DNA of 64,000 nucleotides, taken from assembly GCA_027533385.1 (NCBI GenBank), contig JAPZUE010000029.1:1-64000 (forward strand). The letters are read 5' to 3'. The position numbers and the translations under genes were made by a program. This DNA comes from Rhizobium sp. GTDB taxonomy: Bacteria > Pseudomonadota > Alphaproteobacteria > Rhizobiales > Rhizobiaceae. Under the pieces are notes generated by a model, which was not told the DNA's origin, made no database searches, and saw only the letters and a list, made by a program, of their open reading frames with translations. This document shows positions 16,357-26,000 of the stretch, in pieces (the first letter of the stretch is position 1; each line of letters opens with the position of its first letter).

Positions 16357-16772
16357 GCGGTTCGATGGCTTTGGCGCGCGGTTTCACCCCCCTCTGTCAC
16401 TTCGTGACATCTCCCCCACAAGGGGGGAGAGTGGTCGCCGCGTGCTCGGGCCACACCTCCCCCTTGAGGGGGGAGGTCGCCGCAAAGCGGCGGGTGGGGG
16501 TGATCGAGGTGACGAGTGCGACCTCAAGGGTTTACGCAGACGCTTTACACATCACCCCACCCCGGAGCTCCGCTCCGACCCTCCCCCTCAAGGTGAGGGG
16601 GAGGCTTCGGCGCCTGCCCCAACCGCTCTCCCCCCTTGTGCGGGAGATGCCCGGCAGGGCAGAGGGGGGTACAACGCGCGCCGACGTTAGCAACACCACC
16701 AAACCAGCGTACCCCGCGCCCCGTCATCCGGCGCTTCGCGCCACCTTCTCCCCGCTGGGGAGAAGAGGTCAC
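16357..16772. repeat. Cluster of REP/BIME-like palindromic elements
   Basis: No gene. At least three palindromic units occur: 16386-16432 (CCCCCCTCTG, a TCACTTCGTGA hairpin, CTCCCCC then GGGGGGAG), 16455-16503 (CCTCCCCCTTGAGG, then GCCGCAAAGCGGC, then GGTGGGGGTG) and 16551-16671 (CATCACCCCACCCC, GGAGCTCCGCTCC, then CCCTCCCCCTCAAGG and a mirrored CTCCCCCC...CAGAGGGGGGT). A shorter unit lies at 16721-16770, ending just before the cupin stop. The same unit types recur at 18124-18344, 37418-37615 and 41291-41407, so they are a dispersed family resembling rhizobial intergenic mosaic elements. Confidence 0.85.
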
Positions 16773-17189
16773 TCAAACCTCAACCAACCCATCCAGTTCC
16801 GGCAGCAGCACAACGCTCTCCTGCTCGTTCGGGTCTGTGCGCGCGATGATCGCCGTGCAGGGCGCGTTCGACAGGTTCGCCGGCAGATGCGGCACACCGG
16901 CCGGGATGTAGAACAGCTCACCCGCGTGAACCACGACATGGTTTTCCAGCCGGTCGCCGTACCAGGTATGCGCCTGGCCGGAGAGCATGTAGATCGCCGT
17001 CTCGTGGCTCTCATGCAGATGCGCCTTGGCGCGCGCACCGGGCGGCATGGTCAGCACATGCATGCAGATACCCTTCGATCCGACCGTCTCGGCGGCGATC
17101 CCCTCGAAGTAACTCAAGCCCTGCTTGCCCTCATAGGTGTGGCCGGGCTTCACGATCCGGCAGGTGGGCTTTGATGATGATGCGTCCAT
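16773..17189 (-). CDS. Single-domain cupin protein
   Basis: 138 residues from the ATG at 17189, preceded by a GAGGACGGGA ribosome site; the frame is open further up but that part is poor. Cupin motif 1 is AKAHLHESHETAIYMLSG (His/His/Glu metal ligands) and motif 2 is GELFYIPAGVPHLPAN, giving a small metal-binding beta barrel. Function is unknown; it may act on or sense a ureido or amide compound given its neighbours, but that is inference. It is the only minus-strand gene in the pyrimidine region and is divergent from the ABC transporter ATPase, so the 124-base gap probably carries both promoters. Confidence 0.82.
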   Translation of the reverse strand: MDASSSKPTCRIVKPGHTYEGKQGLSYFEGIAAETVGSKGICMHVLTMPPGARAKAHLHESHETAIYMLSGQAHTWYGDRLENHVVVHAGELFYIPAGVPHLPANLSNAPCTAIIARTDPNEQESVVLLPELDGLVEV

Positions 17190-17313
17190 TGTCCCGTCCT
17201 CTTTTTCCCGGCGGCAGGCCCGCCAATCCCGGTCCGCTGCTCCCGAGCGACCGCATGTCCAAAGAATGCAAGAGGCGACAGGCCTTTGCAACAAACCCGA
17301 TTGGTCCCAGCGC

Positions 17314-18102
17314 ATGAATGCACCCTACTCCGTCGTCTCGGCCAAAAACCTGAGCCTCACCTTCGAGACCAATGACGGGCCCGTCCACGCCCTGTCCAAC
17401 GTCCATCTGGAGGTGAAGAAGGGCGACTTCGTTTCCTTCATCGGTCCCTCCGGCTGCGGAAAGACCACCTTCCTGCGCGTCATCGCCGATCTCGAGAAAC
17501 ACACCGCCGGCGAGATCACCGTCAACGGCATGACACCGGAAAACGCCCGTAAGGCGCGCTCCTACGGCTATGTCTTTCAGGCGGCTGCGCTTTATCCCTG
17601 GCGCACGATCGAGAACAACATCGCGCTGCCGCTGGAAATCATGGGCTACAGCGCCGATGAGAAGAAAAAGCGCATCGAACAGACCCTCGATCTCGTCAAC
17701 CTCACCGGCTTCGGCAAGAAATATCCCTGGCAGCTGTCGGGTGGCATGCAGCAGCGTGCCTCGATCGCCCGCGCGCTCGCCTTCGATGCCGACCTTCTGC
17801 TGATGGACGAACCCTTCGGCGCGCTCGACGAAATCGTCCGTGACCACCTGAATTCCGAACTGCTGAAGCTCTGGGACCGCACCAACAAGACGATCTGCTT
17901 CGTCACCCATTCGATCCCGGAAGCCGTCTACCTCTCCACCAAGATCGTCGTCATGAGCCCGCGTCCGGGCCGCGTGACCGACATCATCGAGTCGACGCTG
18001 CCGAAGGAACGCCCGCTCGACATCCGCGAGACGCCGAAATTTCTCGAGATCGCGCACCGCGTGCGCGAGGGTCTGAAGGCGGGGCATTCTTATGAGGAAT
18101 AA
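17314..18102 (+). CDS. NitT/TauT-type ABC transporter, ATP-binding protein
   Basis: 263 residues from the ATG at 17314 (the upstream open part is not conserved-looking). Walker A GPSGCGKTT, Q-loop region YGYVFQAAALYPWRT, signature LSGGMQQR, Walker B LLLMDEPFGALDE and the switch His in CFVTHSIPEA are all intact, with the sequence style of SsuB/TauB/NrtD/ThiZ ATPases. It energises import by the two permeases and binding protein encoded downstream. Context suggests a pyrimidine or a related heterocycle as substrate, but hydroxymethylpyrimidine, taurine-like or other small molecules cannot be excluded. Repeat elements of about 220 bases separate it from the next gene. Confidence 0.88.
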   Translation: MNAPYSVVSAKNLSLTFETNDGPVHALSNVHLEVKKGDFVSFIGPSGCGKTTFLRVIADLEKHTAGEITVNGMTPENARKARSYGYVFQAAALYPWRTIENNIALPLEIMGYSADEKKKRIEQTLDLVNLTGFGKKYPWQLSGGMQQRASIARALAFDADLLLMDEPFGALDEIVRDHLNSELLKLWDRTNKTICFVTHSIPEAVYLSTKIVVMSPRPGRVTDIIESTLPKERPLDIRETPKFLEIAHRVREGLKAGHSYEE

Positions 18103-18123
18103 CATCCGTTCAGAGGACAGGGT

Positions 18124-18344
18124 TACCCCCCTCTGCCCTGCCGGGCATCTCCCCCACAAGGGGGGAGAGCGGGATGGGGCGAGCCTGTCGCTCCACACCT
18201 CCCCCTTGAGGGGGGAGGTCGCCGCGAAGCGGGGGGTGGGGGTGAACCGGGCAGCGAGTTCGACATCATCAATCGGCCCTGACGTCATGCACGTCGCCCC
18301 ACCCCGGAGCTTCGCTCCGACCCTCCCCCTCAAGGGGAGGGTGT
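18124..18344. repeat. REP/BIME-like element cluster inside the ABC transporter operon
   Basis: Three palindromic units (18125-18169, 18195-18245, 18293-18343) of the same family as those after hydA, with the runs CCCCCCTCTG, CCTCCCCCTTGAGG and CCCTCCCCCTCAAGG. They lie between the ATPase gene and the downstream transporter genes, where they can form strong mRNA hairpins. No coding potential. Confidence 0.85.
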
Positions 18345-18372
18345 CGGCCGCCGTAAAAGTGGAGGCCACCCC

Positions 18373-18708
18373 ATGAACCCCACCTTCCTCCTCTGGCTGG
18401 GTGCGGCCATGGCGACCTTCCTGGGTGCCGCCACCGTCAGCAGGGCCTATGTCGACAACGGCAAGCTCTGGGTGCTCTTGGCATCGCTCGCGCTCTACTG
18501 TGTCGGCAACCTGATGATGGTGAAGCTGATGCGCGAAGGTGGGCTGGGGCTGGCCATCTCGGTATCGGCGGTCGCGCAATTGCTGCTCGTCAATGTGATC
18601 GCCTTCTTCCTCTTCGGTGAACGGCTCACCGCCGTTCAGACCGCAGGTGTCGCTCTTGGTGTCGTCTCCATGGCTCTCATGCTCTTTCCCGCAAAAGGAG
18701 GTGCCTGA
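18373..18708 (+). CDS. Small DMT/SMR-like membrane protein in ABC operon
   Basis: 111 residues with four membrane helices, the size and layout of small-multidrug-resistance or half-EamA proteins. Visible are the helix-4 pattern LTAVQTAGVALGVVSMALML and FFLFGERL before it, both typical of EamA-type repeats. Its TGA shares a base with the ATG of the first permease (TGATG), so it is translationally coupled to the ABC transporter. A role in substrate export, or as an accessory membrane subunit, is possible; neither is shown. Confidence 0.78.
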   Translation: MNPTFLLWLGAAMATFLGAATVSRAYVDNGKLWVLLASLALYCVGNLMMVKLMREGGLGLAISVSAVAQLLLVNVIAFFLFGERLTAVQTAGVALGVVSMALMLFPAKGGA

Positions 18709-19595
18709 TGAAGGCTGCCCCTTCCGCCTTCCGTGACCGCATCTTGCCGGTCCTGACCGTCATCCTGGCGATCCTCGTGATCTGGCATGTCTTCGTCGTT
18801 TATCTGAACGCGCCCTTCGTCCGCGACCAGGCGGCGCGCGCCGGGGAAACGATCACCTTCTCGCAGATCGTCGAACGGACCTTCGCCCAGGAGCGCCCCG
18901 TCCTCCCGGCCCCGCACCAGATCGTCGCCGAGCTTTGGGACACGACGATCAACAAGGCCATCACCTCCAAGCGCAGCCTCGTCTACCATGCCTGGATCAC
19001 GCTTTCGGCGACGCTCATGGGCTTTGCCATGGGCACCATACTCGGCATCGTGCTGGCGATTGCCATCGTCCACAACCGGGCCATGGACAAGTCGCTGATG
19101 CCCTGGGTGATCGCCTCGCAAACGATCCCGATCCTTGCGATTGCGCCGATGATCATCGTTGTCCTGAATTCGATCGGGATCTCCGGATTGATGCCCAAGG
19201 CATTGATTTCGACATATCTTTCCTTCTTCCCGATCGTCGTCGGCATGGTGAAGGGCCTGCGCAGCCCCGATATGCTGCTGCTCGATCTGATGCATACCTA
19301 CAATGCCAGCCAGTCCCAGACCTTCTGGAAGCTGCGCTGGCCGGCCTCAATGCCCTACCTCTTCACCTCGCTGAAGGTGGCCATCGCCATCTCGCTGGTG
19401 GGCGCCATTGTCGGTGAGCTGCCGACCGGCGCGGTTGCCGGTCTCGGCGCCCGCCTGCTGTCAGGCTCCTACTATGGCCAGACCATCCAGATCTGGGCCG
19501 CCCTCTTCATGGCGGCAGGGCTCGCCGCCATTCTGGTATCGATTGTGGGCATGGCCCATACCCGGGTTCTTGCACGCATGGGGGTCAAGCCATGA
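18708..19595 (+). CDS. NitT/TauT-type ABC transporter permease 1
   Basis: 295 residues of the BPD_transp_1 type. One N-terminal helix (LPVLTVILAILVIWHVFVVY) is followed by a periplasmic stretch of about 60 residues and a core of five helices. The cytoplasmic EAA-like loop DLMHTYNASQSQTFWKLRWPAS contacts the ATPase in this family. It overlaps the next permease gene by four bases (ATGA). With the second permease it forms a heterodimeric channel. Confidence 0.87.
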   Translation: MKAAPSAFRDRILPVLTVILAILVIWHVFVVYLNAPFVRDQAARAGETITFSQIVERTFAQERPVLPAPHQIVAELWDTTINKAITSKRSLVYHAWITLSATLMGFAMGTILGIVLAIAIVHNRAMDKSLMPWVIASQTIPILAIAPMIIVVLNSIGISGLMPKALISTYLSFFPIVVGMVKGLRSPDMLLLDLMHTYNASQSQTFWKLRWPASMPYLFTSLKVAIAISLVGAIVGELPTGAVAGLGARLLSGSYYGQTIQIWAALFMAAGLAAILVSIVGMAHTRVLARMGVKP

Positions 19596-20458
19596 ACGGT
19601 TACCTCGTCTTCGCCTTCGTCTTCTGGCTCGGCGCCTGGGGTCTCAACGAGTGGCTGGTACGCCTGCGTCCCAAGGACCAGACGACCAAGCGCGCCATCG
19701 GCCTTGCCGTGCCGCTGATCTTCGGCGTGACACTGCTCGTCATCTGGGAATGCGTGGTGCGCGGTTTCGAGATCCCCTCGATCCTCTTGCCCGCCCCGTC
19801 GATGATCTGGGCGCGGATCCTGATCTCCACCCCGATACTCTGGGCGGACTTCCAGCAGACCTTCCTGAAGTCGGTGATCACGGGTTATGTCGCCGGCTGC
19901 GGCCTCGGCTTCATCGTCGCGATCCTGATCGACCGCTCGCCCTTCCTGCAAAAGGGACTGCTGCCGATCGGCAACTTCGTCTCGGCCCTCCCCGTCGTCG
20001 GCATCGCGCCGATCATGGTGATGTGGTTCGGCTTCGACTGGCAGTCGAAGGTCGCGGTCGTCGTGATCATGACCTTCTTCCCGATGCTGGTGAACACGGT
20101 CCAGGGACTGGCTTCCGCAAGCCATATGGAACGCGACCTCATGCACACCTATGCCGCTTCCTGGTGGCAGACGCTGGTGCGCCTGCGGCTCCCTGCCGCC
20201 TGGCCCTTCATTTTCAATGCCCTGAAGATCAACTCCACCCTCGCGCTGATCGGTGCGATCGTGGCAGAGTTCTTCGGCACCCCGATTGTCGGCATGGGTT
20301 TCCGGATCTCGACAGAGGTCGGACGCTCGAATGTCGACATGGTCTGGGCCGTGATTGCGGTCGCCGCACTCGCTGGCTCAGTCTTCTACGGATTGGTGGC
20401 ACTGGCAGAACGCCGGGTCACCTTCTGGCATCCGTCCGTCCGTGGTGGACGGTCGTGA
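19592..20458 (+). CDS. NitT/TauT-type ABC transporter permease 2
   Basis: 288 residues, related to permease 1. The core has six helices and the EAA-like loop DLMHTYAASWWQTLVRLRLPAAWP, plus the late GTPIVGMGFRISTEVG segment. The start overlaps the permease 1 stop (ATGA). The binding-protein gene follows 30 bases later with its own GAGGGAA ribosome site, as expected for a more highly made periplasmic component. Confidence 0.87.
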   Translation: MNGYLVFAFVFWLGAWGLNEWLVRLRPKDQTTKRAIGLAVPLIFGVTLLVIWECVVRGFEIPSILLPAPSMIWARILISTPILWADFQQTFLKSVITGYVAGCGLGFIVAILIDRSPFLQKGLLPIGNFVSALPVVGIAPIMVMWFGFDWQSKVAVVVIMTFFPMLVNTVQGLASASHMERDLMHTYAASWWQTLVRLRLPAAWPFIFNALKINSTLALIGAIVAEFFGTPIVGMGFRISTEVGRSNVDMVWAVIAVAALAGSVFYGLVALAERRVTFWHPSVRGGRS

Positions 20459-20488
20459 ACTGCACCAAAAACAAAAGAGGGAACTGAA

Positions 20489-21481
20489 ATGAAAATCAAA
20501 CTTGCATCCCTGCTGATGGCTGCCGCGGTCTCGCTGACCGCGATGCAGGCCGCCGCCGCCGACAAGGTGACCCTCCAGCTGAAATGGGTGACCCAGGCCC
20601 AGTTCGCCGGCTACTACGTCGCAAAGGACAAGGGCTTCTACGAGGAAGAAGGCCTCGAAGTCGAAATCAAGCCGGGCGGCCCGGATATCGCTCCCCCGCA
20701 GGTTCTGGCCGGTGGCGGCGCTGACGTGATCGTCGACTGGATGCCATCCGCCCTCGCGACCCGCGAAAAGGGCGTGCCGCTCGTCAACATCGCCCAGCCC
20801 TTCAAGTCGTCTGGCATGATGCTGACCTGCCTCAAGGAAAGCGGCATCACCAAGCCTGAGGATTTCAAGGGCAAGACGCTCGGCGTCTGGTTCTTCGGCA
20901 ACGAATATCCGTTCCTGTCCTGGATGAACACGCTCGGCATCAAGACCGATGGTTCGCCGGATGGCGTGACCGTGCTGAAGCAGGGCTTCAACGTCGACCC
21001 GCTCCTGCAGAAGCAGGCCGCCTGCATCTCGACGATGACCTACAACGAATACTGGCAGGTCATCGATGCGGGCATCAAGCCGGAAGAGCTGATCACCTTC
21101 AAGTATGAAGATGAAGGTGTCGCAACCCTCGAAGACGGTCTCTATGTCCTCGAAGACAAGCTCGCCGACCCGGCCTTTAAGGAAAAGATGGTCAAGTTCG
21201 TCCGCGCTTCGATGAAGGGCTGGAAATACGCCGAAGCCAATCCGGATGAAGCAGCTGAAATCGTGCTCGAGAACGACGCCTCCGGCGCCCAGACCGAAGC
21301 CCATCAGAAGCGCATGATGAGCGAAGTCGCCAAGCTGACCGCCGGCTCCAACGGCGCGCTCGACAAGGCTGACTACGACCGCACCGTGAAGACCCTGATG
21401 GGCGGCGGTTCCGATCCGGTCATCACGAAGGAGCCGACCGGTGCCTTCACGACCGAGATCACCGACGCGGCCCTGAAGTAG
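20489..21481 (+). CDS. NMT1/THI5-like periplasmic substrate-binding protein
   Basis: 330 residues with a Sec signal peptide (basic MKIKLAS start, hydrophobic core, AxA site near 23-25). The mature N-terminus KVTLQLKWVTQAQFAGYYVAKD is the NMT1/THI5-like signature shared with binding proteins for thiamin-pyrimidine precursors. A pyrimidine-type ligand is therefore structurally plausible and fits the PreTA and dihydropyrimidinase genes upstream. It is the last gene of the transporter operon and is followed by a strong terminator. The precise ligand is inference. Confidence 0.88.
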   Translation: MKIKLASLLMAAAVSLTAMQAAAADKVTLQLKWVTQAQFAGYYVAKDKGFYEEEGLEVEIKPGGPDIAPPQVLAGGGADVIVDWMPSALATREKGVPLVNIAQPFKSSGMMLTCLKESGITKPEDFKGKTLGVWFFGNEYPFLSWMNTLGIKTDGSPDGVTVLKQGFNVDPLLQKQAACISTMTYNEYWQVIDAGIKPEELITFKYEDEGVATLEDGLYVLEDKLADPAFKEKMVKFVRASMKGWKYAEANPDEAAEIVLENDASGAQTEAHQKRMMSEVAKLTAGSNGALDKADYDRTVKTLMGGGSDPVITKEPTGAFTTEITDAALK

Positions 21482-21508
21482 AACCAGGCGGACCATCAAG
21501 TAACAGAG

Positions 21509-21536
21509 GCACGGGGAGCGATCCCCGTGCTTTTTT
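21509..21536 (+). terminator. Intrinsic terminator of the pyrimidine/ABC transporter operon
   Basis: GCACGGGGA stem with a GCGA-type loop and its complement TCCCCGTGC, followed by six or more T residues, 28 bases after the binding-protein stop. Confidence 0.93.
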
Positions 21537-21803
21537 GTAGGTTTTACCAATCAATTGCATGGCTTTGGCTGGTAAATCGGCAACACCACCGTTCTATCTT
21601 GAACAATTTTTGGAGCACGGCTTGAATCCGCAGTCGCGGCTCTTGCAAGCTCTTCCGCCATCCCCCACCTCTTCCGACAGATTTGAGATGCCGCGATTGT
21701 GAAGACGCGTGTTATCGTCTGGAAGCACCTTGGCTGTGAGCCGAACGGTCTTCTGCCACGTATCAAGGCGTGAACTGCGAAAATCGTTGTTGGGAAGGGA
21801 CTC
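21537..21803. other. Non-coding gap before the RND efflux genes
   Basis: About 270 bases with no convincing gene. A TTTTACCAATCA...GGCTGGTAAATC pair of inverted half-sites lies near 21541-21577 with a wide spacer; it could be a regulator site, but I cannot assign it. The promoter for the efflux operon should be here. Confidence 0.5.
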
Positions 21804-22994
21804 ATGTTTCGAAACACGCGCGCTCGGGCCGTCTTGATGGCTGCCACTTTGTCGCTGTCGGCCTCGGTGGCCTTGGCACAGGAACAGGCTGCGGCCCCCG
21901 TACCGGCCCAGAATCTCCCGGCAATCATCGTCACCCCGGCCGAAAGCCGTGCGCTGGTCGATCGCATTCTCGCGACCGGTACCGTGCGCGCCGTCGAGGA
22001 GGTCCAGGTTCAGCCACAGGTGGAAGGCCTGCAGATCAAGTCGCTGGAGGCTGATGTCGGCGACACGGTCCAGGCTGATACGGTCGTTGCCCGGCTGAAC
22101 GAGGACACCCTCGTCCTGCAGCGCAGCCAGCTTGTCGCCAACAGGGCCAAGGCGGAGGCCGCGTTGGCACAGTATCAGGCCCAGGTCGTTGAAGCCGAAG
22201 CGAACCTTCGAGAAGCCCAGCGTCAGCTGGACCGTTCAACGCGTCTCGTCGCCTCTGGTTCCGTCTCCGCCTCGCAAAAAGAGCAGGCCGAAACCACGCT
22301 GGCCAGTGCAACGGCCCGCGTTGAGACCGCCCGTCAGGCCATCACCGTGGCAGAGGCGGACATCAAGGTGGTCGATAGCCAGATCGCGGATACGGATCTT
22401 CGGCTCGCCCGCACCGAGGTCAAGTCGCCCGTGGCCGGCACGGTCTCCGTGCGCAATGCCAAGATCGGTGCCATCGCGACCGGTGCTGGGCAGCCTCTTT
22501 TCACCGTGATCCGCGACGGCCAGATCGAATTGGTGGCAGATGTCCCGGAAGGTGATATCCTGCGCATCAAGCAGGGCCAGAAGGCGACCGTGACGATTGC
22601 CGGTCGGGCAGAGCCCCTGACCGGTTACATTCGCCTTGTATCGCCGGTCATCGAATCCGTGACGCGCCTTGGCTCGGTGCATATCGCCCTGGACGATGAC
22701 GCAGCTGCCCGTGCCGGCATGTATGGCAGCGCAGCGATTACCGTGGATGAGGCCAATGGCATTGCCCTGCCTCTGTCAGCCATCACCACGGAAGGCGGAA
22801 AGACGACGGTTCGCAAGGTCACCGATGGCACGGTCCAGATGGTCGAGATCAAGACCGGCATTCAGGACGGCGCCTTCATCCAGGTCACCGAAGGCCTAAG
22901 CGAAGGGGACAAGGTGGTTGCCAAGGCGGGCGTCTTCGTCCGCGATGGCGACCGGATCAATCCGGTGGAAGAAACCAGCAGCGTTTCCAACTGA
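21804..22994 (+). CDS. RND efflux periplasmic adaptor (membrane fusion protein)
   Basis: 396 residues with a signal peptide ending near ALA-QE (about residue 26). The HlyD/AcrA layout is visible: a first biotinyl-lipoyl half (VQPQVEGLQIKSLEADVGDTVQ), a coiled-coil hairpin from about 100 to 200 (RAKAEAALAQYQAQVVEAEANL), the second lipoyl half (VKSPVAGTVSVRNAKIGAIA), a beta-barrel domain and a membrane-proximal domain. It links the RND pump to an outer-membrane channel. The pump gene starts 15 bases later. No outer-membrane factor or local regulator gene is adjacent. Confidence 0.9.
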   Translation: MFRNTRARAVLMAATLSLSASVALAQEQAAAPVPAQNLPAIIVTPAESRALVDRILATGTVRAVEEVQVQPQVEGLQIKSLEADVGDTVQADTVVARLNEDTLVLQRSQLVANRAKAEAALAQYQAQVVEAEANLREAQRQLDRSTRLVASGSVSASQKEQAETTLASATARVETARQAITVAEADIKVVDSQIADTDLRLARTEVKSPVAGTVSVRNAKIGAIATGAGQPLFTVIRDGQIELVADVPEGDILRIKQGQKATVTIAGRAEPLTGYIRLVSPVIESVTRLGSVHIALDDDAAARAGMYGSAAITVDEANGIALPLSAITTEGGKTTVRKVTDGTVQMVEIKTGIQDGAFIQVTEGLSEGDKVVAKAGVFVRDGDRINPVEETSSVSN

Positions 22995-23008
22995 GGGACG
23001 AAGACGCC

Positions 23009-26000
23009 ATGAATTTCTCTGCATGGTCCATACGCAATCCGATTGCGCCGATTCTGGCCTTCTTCCTCCTGATGGTCGTCGGCATCCAGTCCTTCTACGC
23101 GCTGCCGATCACCCGTTTTCCGAACATCGACGTTCCCCTGGTCGCGATTAGCGTCGGCCAGAGCGGCGCCTCCCCGGCTGAACTGGAAAGCCAGGTGACG
23201 AAGGAAATCGAAGACGCGGTCGCCTCGATCACCGGCGTCGACGAGATCAACTCGACCGTCACCGATGGCAACTCCCAGACGGTTGTCATGTTCCGCATGG
23301 AAGTGCCGACCGAACAGGCGGTGCAGGACGTCAAGGACGCGATCGACCAGATCCGCGGCGATCTGCCGGCCTCCGTCGACGAACCGATTGTCACCAAGAT
23401 CGACGTCGAAGGCCAGGCGATCCAGAGCTTCGCCGTCTCCTCGCCGAACATGAACCTTGCCGAGCTCTCCTGGTTCGTCGATGACACGGTCAAGCGCGCC
23501 CTGCAGGGCCAGCCCGGCATCGGCCGCGTCGACCGTTACGGCGGTGCCGACCGTGAGGTTCGCGTCGAACTCGACCCGAACCGCTTGGACGCGCTTGGCG
23601 TCACGGCAGCCGATATCTCCAGCCAGTTGAAGGGCACCAATGTCGACCTCGGCTCCGGCCGCGGTCAGGTTGCCGGTGCCGAACAGTCGATCCGCACACT
23701 GGGCGACAACCGCGATGTGGAAAGCCTGGCGAACACGACGATCGCCCTGCCCGGCGGCCGCTTTGTCAAGCTGTCGGACCTCGGCCGTGTCTACGACACC
23801 TACGAGGAGCAGAAGTCCTTTGCCCGTCACGATGGCAAGCCGGTCGTCTCCTTCGCGGTCTTCCGCGCCAAGGGTGCCAGTGAAGTGACCGTGGCCGAAA
23901 CCGTCGCCGAAAGCCTGGCGACCGTTCGTGCCGAAAACCCCGACGTCCAGATCGAGATGATCGACGACTCGGTCTACTTCACCTACGGCAACTACGAAGC
24001 CGCGATGCACACCCTTGTCGAGGGTGCGATCCTCGCCGTCATCGTGGTTCTGCTCTTCCTGCGCAACTGGCGTGCGACCCTGATTTCAGCCGTCGCGCTG
24101 CCGCTGTCAGCGATCCCGACCTTCTGGGTCATGGACATGATGGACTTCTCGCTGAACCTCGTCTCGTTCCTGGCGCTGACGCTGGCCACGGGTATTCTCG
24201 TCGACGACGCGATCGTCGAGGTGGAAAACATCGCCCGACACATCAAGATGGGCAAAACGCCTTACCGGGCGGCGATCGAGGCGGCGGACGAAATCGGGCT
24301 CGCCGTCATCGCGACGACCTTCACGATCATCGCGGTCTTCGTGCCCGTGTCCTTCATGCCGGGCATTCCGGGCCAGTACTTCATCCAGTTCGGCCTGACA
24401 GTCGCCTTCTCCGTCTTCTTCTCGCTGCTTGTGGCACGCCTCATCACCCCGATGATGGCGGCCTATCTGATGCGGCCCGAAGACGCGATGGAGGATCATC
24501 ACGACAACGACAGCCTGCCGCTGAAGATGTACACGCGCATCGTCCGGGCAACGACAGGCGGCTGGGCACCGCAGTTCCTGCGGAACTGGGGTGACCGGGT
24601 CGAGCAAGAGAGCGAAAAGTCGGAAACTCCGGCAGGCAGGTTCGTGCACTTCATGTTCGCACGCGTCGGCTTTGGCTGGGTTTCCCGCCTGCTGACGCTT
24701 GCCGCAGCCATCGCCTTCCTGGTCGGCTCCATCATCCTCCTGTCGGGCGTCCCCGGCAGCTTCATCCCGCCGGAAGATGCAGGTCGTATCGTGCTTTCCG
24801 TCGAGCTTCCGCCGAATGCGACGCTCGAGGAAACGGAACGCAAGACCGACGAGATCTATGCCGCGATCAAGGACGTGCCTGACGTTGCGAGCATCTTCAT
24901 CCTCGGCGGCTCCTCACCGCGCGGGGACCTGGAGCTGCGCCGCGCCAGCGTCACGATGAACCTCGATCGTATCGAACACTCGCTGGCCAAGACACTCGTC
25001 AACAAGGGCCTCGGCGGCATACCGCTGATTGGCGACTATCTTCCGAAACTTCCCGAAAACGGTCGTGTTCGTCCGCAATGGGATGTCGAGGAAGAGGTCT
25101 TCGCCAAGCTTGCCGGTATCCCCGATATCCGCATCACCAAGCTCAACGACCGCGGCGAGCGCGACATCACCTTCAACTTTCTCTCCAAGAACGAGGAAGA
25201 GCTGAACCAGGCCGTCGGCATCCTCGAAGCCAAGCTTCGCCAGGTGCCGGAACTCGCCAATGTCAGCGCCGACGGTGCCCTGCCCCGTCCGGAACTGCAG
25301 ATCCGGCCGCGCGCCGATGAAGCAGCCCGCCTCGGCATCACCGCGCAGCAGATCGCCCAGACGGTTCGTGTGGCAACGATCGGTGACGTCGACGCAGCCC
25401 TGCCGAAGATCTCGCTCGACAACCGTCAGATCCCGATCCGCGTCCAGGCCTCGCTCGATCTGCGCACCGACCTTGCCGCCATCCGGGCGCTGAAGGTGCG
25501 CACGGCAAGCGGTGCCACGGTGCCGCTGTCGAGTGTCGCGGACATCGACTATGCGGAAGGTGTCTCGTCGATCAAACGCAATGACCGCAACCGTGTCGTG
25601 TCGATCGGCGCCGGCCTGCCGCAGGGCGTCGCTCTCGACACCGCAACGGCAGCCTTCCGCACGACGGTCGAAAATGCCGAGATCCCGGCCAGCGTCCGTC
25701 TGGCGGAAAGCGGTGATGCCAAGATCCAGGCCGAGATGCAGCAGAGCTTCGTCAACGCCATGATCCTCGGCCTGCTCCTGGTGCTCACGGTGCTGATCCT
25801 GCTCTTCAAGGACGTCATCCAGCCCTTCACCATCCTCTTCTCGCTGCCGCTGGCCATCGGCGGCGTGGCGGTCGCGCTGATCCTGACGAACAACGCGCTC
25901 TCCATGCCCGTCCTCATCGGCATCCTGATGCTGATGGGCATCGTGACGAAGAACGCCATCCTGCTGGTCGACTTCGCCATCGAAATGCGCCGTCAGGGCA

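Noticed and set aside
16357..16772. A small gene inside the repeat block after hydA
   Set aside because: Open frames there are made of palindromic repeat sequence that recurs at other intergenic sites; no ribosome site or domain.
21551..21967. A 138-residue minus-strand frame between the pyrimidine operon and the RND genes
   Set aside because: It overlaps the adaptor signal-peptide region on the other strand and has no family pattern or ribosome site.
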